A DNA stretch of 9,509 bases from Elusimicrobiota bacterium (GTDB lineage: Bacteria > Elusimicrobiota > Elusimicrobia > UBA1565 > UBA9628). Where the stretch lies: contig JAMPYD010000048.1 of NCBI GenBank assembly GCA_023700845.1, positions 1-9,509 on the forward strand, given 5' to 3'. The stretch's first letter is position 1. Each line of letters starts with the position of its first letter. Positions 6,702-9,509 of this stretch are shown one piece after another. The position numbers and the translations under genes are program-made. The notes below the pieces were generated by a model. It did not search any database, had not been told where the DNA came from, and saw only the letters and a program-made list of their open reading frames with translations.

Positions 6702-8386
6702 CGCGATTCCTCGACGACGAGCAGGCGGTCGACGGCCTGCTCCGTCAGCACGAGCTTGCGGCCCGAAGGCCAGAGAACCTCGATCTTGGAGGCGCGGTCG
6801 GCGCCGCCCAGGCCGAAGTGGAGCGTGAAGCTGTGCTGGGAGAGGTAGCTGCCGCCCGCGGACACGACGCGCGTCTGAACCGTCCCGTCCGGGGTCGTCA
6901 CGCGCGCGCGCGCGCCGATCGCGTCCGACGCGCCCTCGCGTCCCCTCAGGCGCAGCTCCAGCCAATGGTTCCCGTTGCGCAGGGCGTTGCGCAGGAGCAG
7001 GGCCTCGCCGCCGTGGACGTTCACGGCGACGTCCTGCCGCCCGTCGCCGTCGTAATCCGCGCCGGCCAGGCCGCGGGCGTTGAGCGGGAGGCGGAACGCC
7101 GGCCCCGCGCGCGCCGAGACGTCCGCGAAGGTCCCGTCGTCCCGGTTCAGGAACAGCTGCAGCGTCTGGCCGATGAGCTTCTCGGGCCGGCCGCGCTCCT
7201 CGAACGTCGAGCCGTTTGCGAGGATCAGGTCGAGGCGGCCGTCGTTGTCGTAATCCAGGAACGCCGCGCCCCAGCCCACGTTGTCGAGCGTGGTCTCCCC
7301 CAGGCCCGCGGGCGCGTTGCCGTCGGCGAAGTGCAGGCGGCGGCCGGGCTTGTCCTTGGCGGCGCGCTCACGCAGGAGGTTGATGTAGAGGCTCTTCTCG
7401 TGGGCGATCCACTGCGTGACCGCCAGGTCGAGGTCGCCGTCGCCGTCGAAGTCGCCGAGCGCGGCGCCCATCGAGCTCTTGACGTCCCCCAGCCACGCCT
7501 CGAAGGTCGCGTCGGCGAAGGCGCCGCCGCCGCGGTTGCGCAGCAGGAGGTCGGGCGTCACGTCGTCCGCGACGAACAGGTCCTGGCGGCCGTCCTCGTC
7601 GAAATCGGCGAACAGGCACTGCATCCCCTTGCGGTCCGGAGCGGCCGCGCCCGCCGCGCGGCTGACGTCGCGCATGCGGCCGCCGCCCTCGTTGCGGTAC
7701 AGGGAGTTCCCCAGCGGCGGAAACGCGTGCGGGCTCAAGGTCACGGGAACGTTGTAGCCGCCGCGATCCATCGCGGGCAGGCGCGGCGCGCGGGCCGCGT
7801 CGAACTCCACGTAGCGCGGGACGTCGAGGTCGAGCCGGCCGTCGCCGTCGAAGTCCGCGGCGCAGGCCCCGGCGCCCCAGCGCCGGTCCGCGAGGCCGGC
7901 GGCGCGGCCGGCCTCGGCGAAGCGCCCCCCTCCCTCGTTGCGGTAGAAGAGGTCCCCCTCGAAGCTCGTCACGAACAGGTCCCGGCGCCCGGCGCCGGTG
8001 AAATCCGCGAAGAGGCAGCCCATGCCCGTCCCCCGCCCCGCCGCGCCCGCGGCGCCCGGGACGCGGACGAACGCTCCGCCGCCCTTATTGAGGAACAGGG
8101 CGTTCTCCGCGTCGGCGCCGGCCTCGCGCCGCGCGGCGTCGAGCGGGGCGGCGTTGACGAAATAGAGGTCGTCGAGGCCGTCTCCGTCCGCGTCCGCGAA
8201 GCAGACGCCCGAGCCCATGTCCTCCGGCAGGAGCGAGGACCTCGTTCCGGGAAAGTGCCGGAACCGGACGCCCGCGGCCCGGGCGACCTCCTCGAAGACG
8301 GCGGGCTCCGCGGGAACGGGCGGCGTCCGGCGGCACCCCGCGCACAGCCCCGCCAGGACGAGGGCCGCGAGGCTTTCCCTCCTCAT
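6698..8386 (-). CDS. CRTAC1-like FG-GAP/VCBS propeller lipoprotein with C-terminal ASPIC/UnbV domain
   Basis: This is a 562-residue protein starting at ATG 8386, just after the cytochrome stop. The N-terminus (MRRESLAALVLAGLCAGC) is a short basic and hydrophobic signal ending in a lipobox-like segment. C18 is the likely lipidated residue, although its -3 position is Cys rather than the usual Leu. Seven DxDxDG-type calcium loops begin at D65, D128, D178, D261, D312, D378 and D444, consistent with one seven-bladed integrin-like propeller. The second loop is degenerate (T130 and A132 replace Asp). Residues 473-558 form an ASPIC/UnbV domain (HWLELRLRG, IGARARV, GGSYLSQ, FGLGG, VLWPSGR). The four Cys of the mature chain beyond the lipobox all sit just before loops 1-4. 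No strong Shine-Dalgarno is seen, so translation may be coupled to the upstream gene. The protein is probably membrane-anchored and faces the periplasm or exterior. Function in bacteria is unknown; proximity suggests partnership with the cytochrome. Confidence 0.9.
   Translation of the reverse strand: MRRESLAALVLAGLCAGCRRTPPVPAEPAVFEEVARAAGVRFRHFPGTRSSLLPEDMGSGVCFADADGDGLDDLYFVNAAPLDAARREAGADAENALFLNKGGGAFVRVPGAAGAAGRGTGMGCLFADFTGAGRRDLFVTSFEGDLFYRNEGGGRFAEAGRAAGLADRRWGAGACAADFDGDGRLDLDVPRYVEFDAARAPRLPAMDRGGYNVPVTLSPHAFPPLGNSLYRNEGGGRMRDVSRAAGAAAPDRKGMQCLFADFDEDGRQDLFVADDVTPDLLLRNRGGGAFADATFEAWLGDVKSSMGAALGDFDGDGDLDLAVTQWIAHEKSLYINLLRERAAKDKPGRRLHFADGNAPAGLGETTLDNVGWGAAFLDYDNDGRLDLILANGSTFEERGRPEKLIGQTLQLFLNRDDGTFADVSARAGPAFRLPLNARGLAGADYDGDGRQDVAVNVHGGEALLLRNALRNGNHWLELRLRGREGASDAIGARARVTTPDGTVQTRVVSAGGSYLSQHSFTLHFGLGGADRASKIEVLWPSGRKLVLTEQAVDRLLVVEESR
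6708..6712 (-). promoter_or_regulatory. Ribosome binding site that fixes a GTG start
   Basis: On the minus strand the bases read GAGGA, 6 bases before the GTG at 6701. Together with the 4-base overlap with the preceding stop and the signal peptide that follows, this supports GTG 6701 over the upstream in-frame ATG at 6965, which would bury the signal peptide 88 residues inside the protein. Confidence 0.75.
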
Positions 8387-8388
8387 CG

Positions 8389-9509
8389 TCAGGCGCCCCG
8401 CCCCAGGGGAACCTCGACCGTGTCCTCGCCCACGTCGGTGATGGGAAGCGGCGGCTTGCCCTTGCCCAGGACGATGTCGGCGAAGGCCTGGCGGAACTTC
8501 CGGTAGCGCAGCCGGGCCGCGATGACGACGGGCCCCGCGGTCCCCTTGGGCAGGCGCGTCTCGTACGGCGCGGAGTCCGAGTAGCCCGAGAACAGCGCCC
8601 GCTTGCTGCGCTGTCCGACCATGTGCCACAGCTCGTGGCGCAGGATCGCCTTGCCGTTCTCGTCGACCCCGATCGCCTTCAGGTAGAAGGCCTTCGGGTC
8701 GGCGTGGCCGTCCTGGTCGAGCGCGCCGGAGCTGTAGAGGACCTTCCCCTTCGCGTCGCGCACCGTCACCTCGAGCCACGTCTCGATGAGGTCGAGCGGG
8801 CCGGTCGGGAAGTTGTGGCCGACCTTGTTGCTGCTCATCAGCACCTGCCAGCGCAGCAGGCCGCCGGGCGCGGGCGCGCTCGACGCCGCGATCCGGACGG
8901 CCACCGCGGGGCCCGTCGCCCAGCGGGCCTGGATCTCGGGGACCTCGGAGCGGCCCTGCAGCCACTCCTCGGTCAGGCGCGTCTGCTCCATGTCGCCGCG
9001 CAGCCACGGCACGGCCTGGTTGGCGCCGATGAAGCGGTGGGAGCGGCGCTTGCCCGCCGTGCCGCGCGCGGGATCGTCGAGGTCGAGCAGGCGCATGTGG
9101 CAGTCCTTGCAGGCCAGGGACTTCTCCGGGTGCCCCGCGACGTTGAACTTCCCCTTGCGCCAGTCGTCGTACTGGTTCTGGAGCTGGACCCAGCCGAAGT
9201 TGTTGATGCGCTGGTCGATGAACTGCTTGTGGCACGTCGAGCACATCTCCGGCGAGGCCTGGAACGGGTGCGCGAAGTCCTCGCGGTGCGGCGCGGGCCA
9301 GGCCTTCACCAGGAAGCTCTCGACGGCCTTCGGCAGGCCCGACTTGGCGCCGTCGAACAGGTAGCCCGACGGCGGGACGAGCAGGTAGTTCGCGTTGCCG
9401 TCGGGGGTCGGGCCGGTGAGGCCGCGGATGGCGTGGCAGATCGAGCACGACGTCCCCTCGTCGCTCGCCGGGGCGGGCACGGCCCCGCCGGCCGAGATCT
9501 GGCCGGCGA
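8389..9509 (-). CDS. Multiheme c-type cytochrome (cytochrome c554-like), 5' end cut by the window edge
   Basis: The frame stays open to the right edge, so the N-terminus, its signal peptide and possibly more haem sites are missing. A GTG at 9480 is in frame, but it lies only 11 codons before a haem motif and is unlikely to be the true start. Numbering from that GTG, three CxxCH haem-attachment motifs are visible: CSICH (12-16), CSTCH (80-84) and CKDCH (124-128). Extra histidines that could serve as distal ligands lie at SHRF (147-150) and in GHNFPTG (221-227). The latter resembles a motif I associate with multiheme cytochromes of the c554 type. After about residue 190 the protein looks beta-rich and has no CxxCH. 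The role is presumably electron transfer in the periplasm or at the cell surface; the partner is unknown. It ends 2 bases before the downstream propeller lipoprotein gene, which argues for co-transcription. The cytochrome assignment is firm; the exact subfamily is not. Confidence 0.9.
   Translation of the reverse strand, partial: AGQISAGGAVPAPASDEGTSCSICHAIRGLTGPTPDGNANYLLVPPSGYLFDGAKSGLPKAVESFLVKAWPAPHREDFAHPFQASPEMCSTCHKQFIDQRINNFGWVQLQNQYDDWRKGKFNVAGHPEKSLACKDCHMRLLDLDDPARGTAGKRRSHRFIGANQAVPWLRGDMEQTRLTEEWLQGRSEVPEIQARWATGPAVAVRIAASSAPAPGGLLRWQVLMSSNKVGHNFPTGPLDLIETWLEVTVRDAKGKVLYSSGALDQDGHADPKAFYLKAIGVDENGKAILRHELWHMVGQRSKRALFSGYSDSAPYETRLPKGTAGPVVIAARLRYRKFRQAFADIVLGKGKPPLPITDVGEDTVEVPLGRGA

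Noticed and set aside
1229..6848. Very long open frames on the plus strand, up to about 1100 codons (1229-3769 and 3531-6848)
   Set aside because: They lie opposite well-supported minus-strand genes. Their translations are low-complexity Arg/Ala/Gly/Pro/Val-rich with no recognisable domain. Such frames are expected in GC-rich DNA where antisense stops are rare.
6901..6915. Alternating CG tract that could form Z-DNA
   Set aside because: It simply encodes the Gly-Ala-Arg-Ala-Arg stretch of an ASPIC domain with GC-rich codons; nothing else points to a regulatory role.
962..8386. ASPIC/UnbV domains as a sign of enediyne antibiotic biosynthesis
   Set aside because: UnbV-type names come from enediyne clusters, but no polyketide synthase or other biosynthetic gene is present. 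The domain is widespread in CRTAC1-like proteins of non-producers.

Overview
The window is a strongly GC-rich stretch in which essentially every base belongs to one minus-strand gene block. Five genes run right to left: (1) the 3' part of a multiheme c-type cytochrome, cut by the right edge; (2) a probable lipoprotein with an FG-GAP/VCBS beta-propeller and a C-terminal ASPIC/UnbV domain (CRTAC1-like); (3) a 991-residue exported TPR + propeller + ASPIC/UnbV protein; (4) a 920-residue exported protein with an unrecognised helical N-terminal half followed by propeller + ASPIC/UnbV; and (5) a 312-residue exported TPR protein ending in a shortened ASPIC/UnbV-like domain with no propeller.

The junctions are a 2-base gap, a 4-base GTGA overlap, a 1-base gap and a 2-base gap. 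This is the spacing of a single transcript with coupled translation. No promoter or terminator is visible. The operon starts upstream of position 9509, and only 20 bases lie beyond the last stop codon. There are no RNA genes, mobile elements, CRISPR arrays or intergenic regions in the window.

All five products look exported. Genes 2-5 begin with signal sequences, and gene 1 carries CxxCH haem motifs, which are matured outside the cytoplasm. The three propeller proteins each carry exactly seven DxDxDG-type loops, the number expected for one seven-bladed integrin-like propeller. All four non-cytochrome proteins end in an ASPIC/UnbV or ASPIC-like module. My inference is a periplasmic or surface-exposed complex built around a multiheme cytochrome, with calcium-loaded propellers and TPR scaffolds. 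The biochemical role of ASPIC/UnbV proteins in bacteria is not established, and the substrate or electron partner cannot be read from the sequence.

The organism is probably a Gram-negative-type environmental bacterium with a high-GC genome. Lineages rich in CRTAC1-like and multiheme cytochrome proteins (Acidobacteriota, Myxococcota, Planctomycetota, high-GC Elusimicrobiota and similar) are plausible, but nothing here fixes the phylum. Long open frames on the opposite strand are by-products of GC-rich codon usage.
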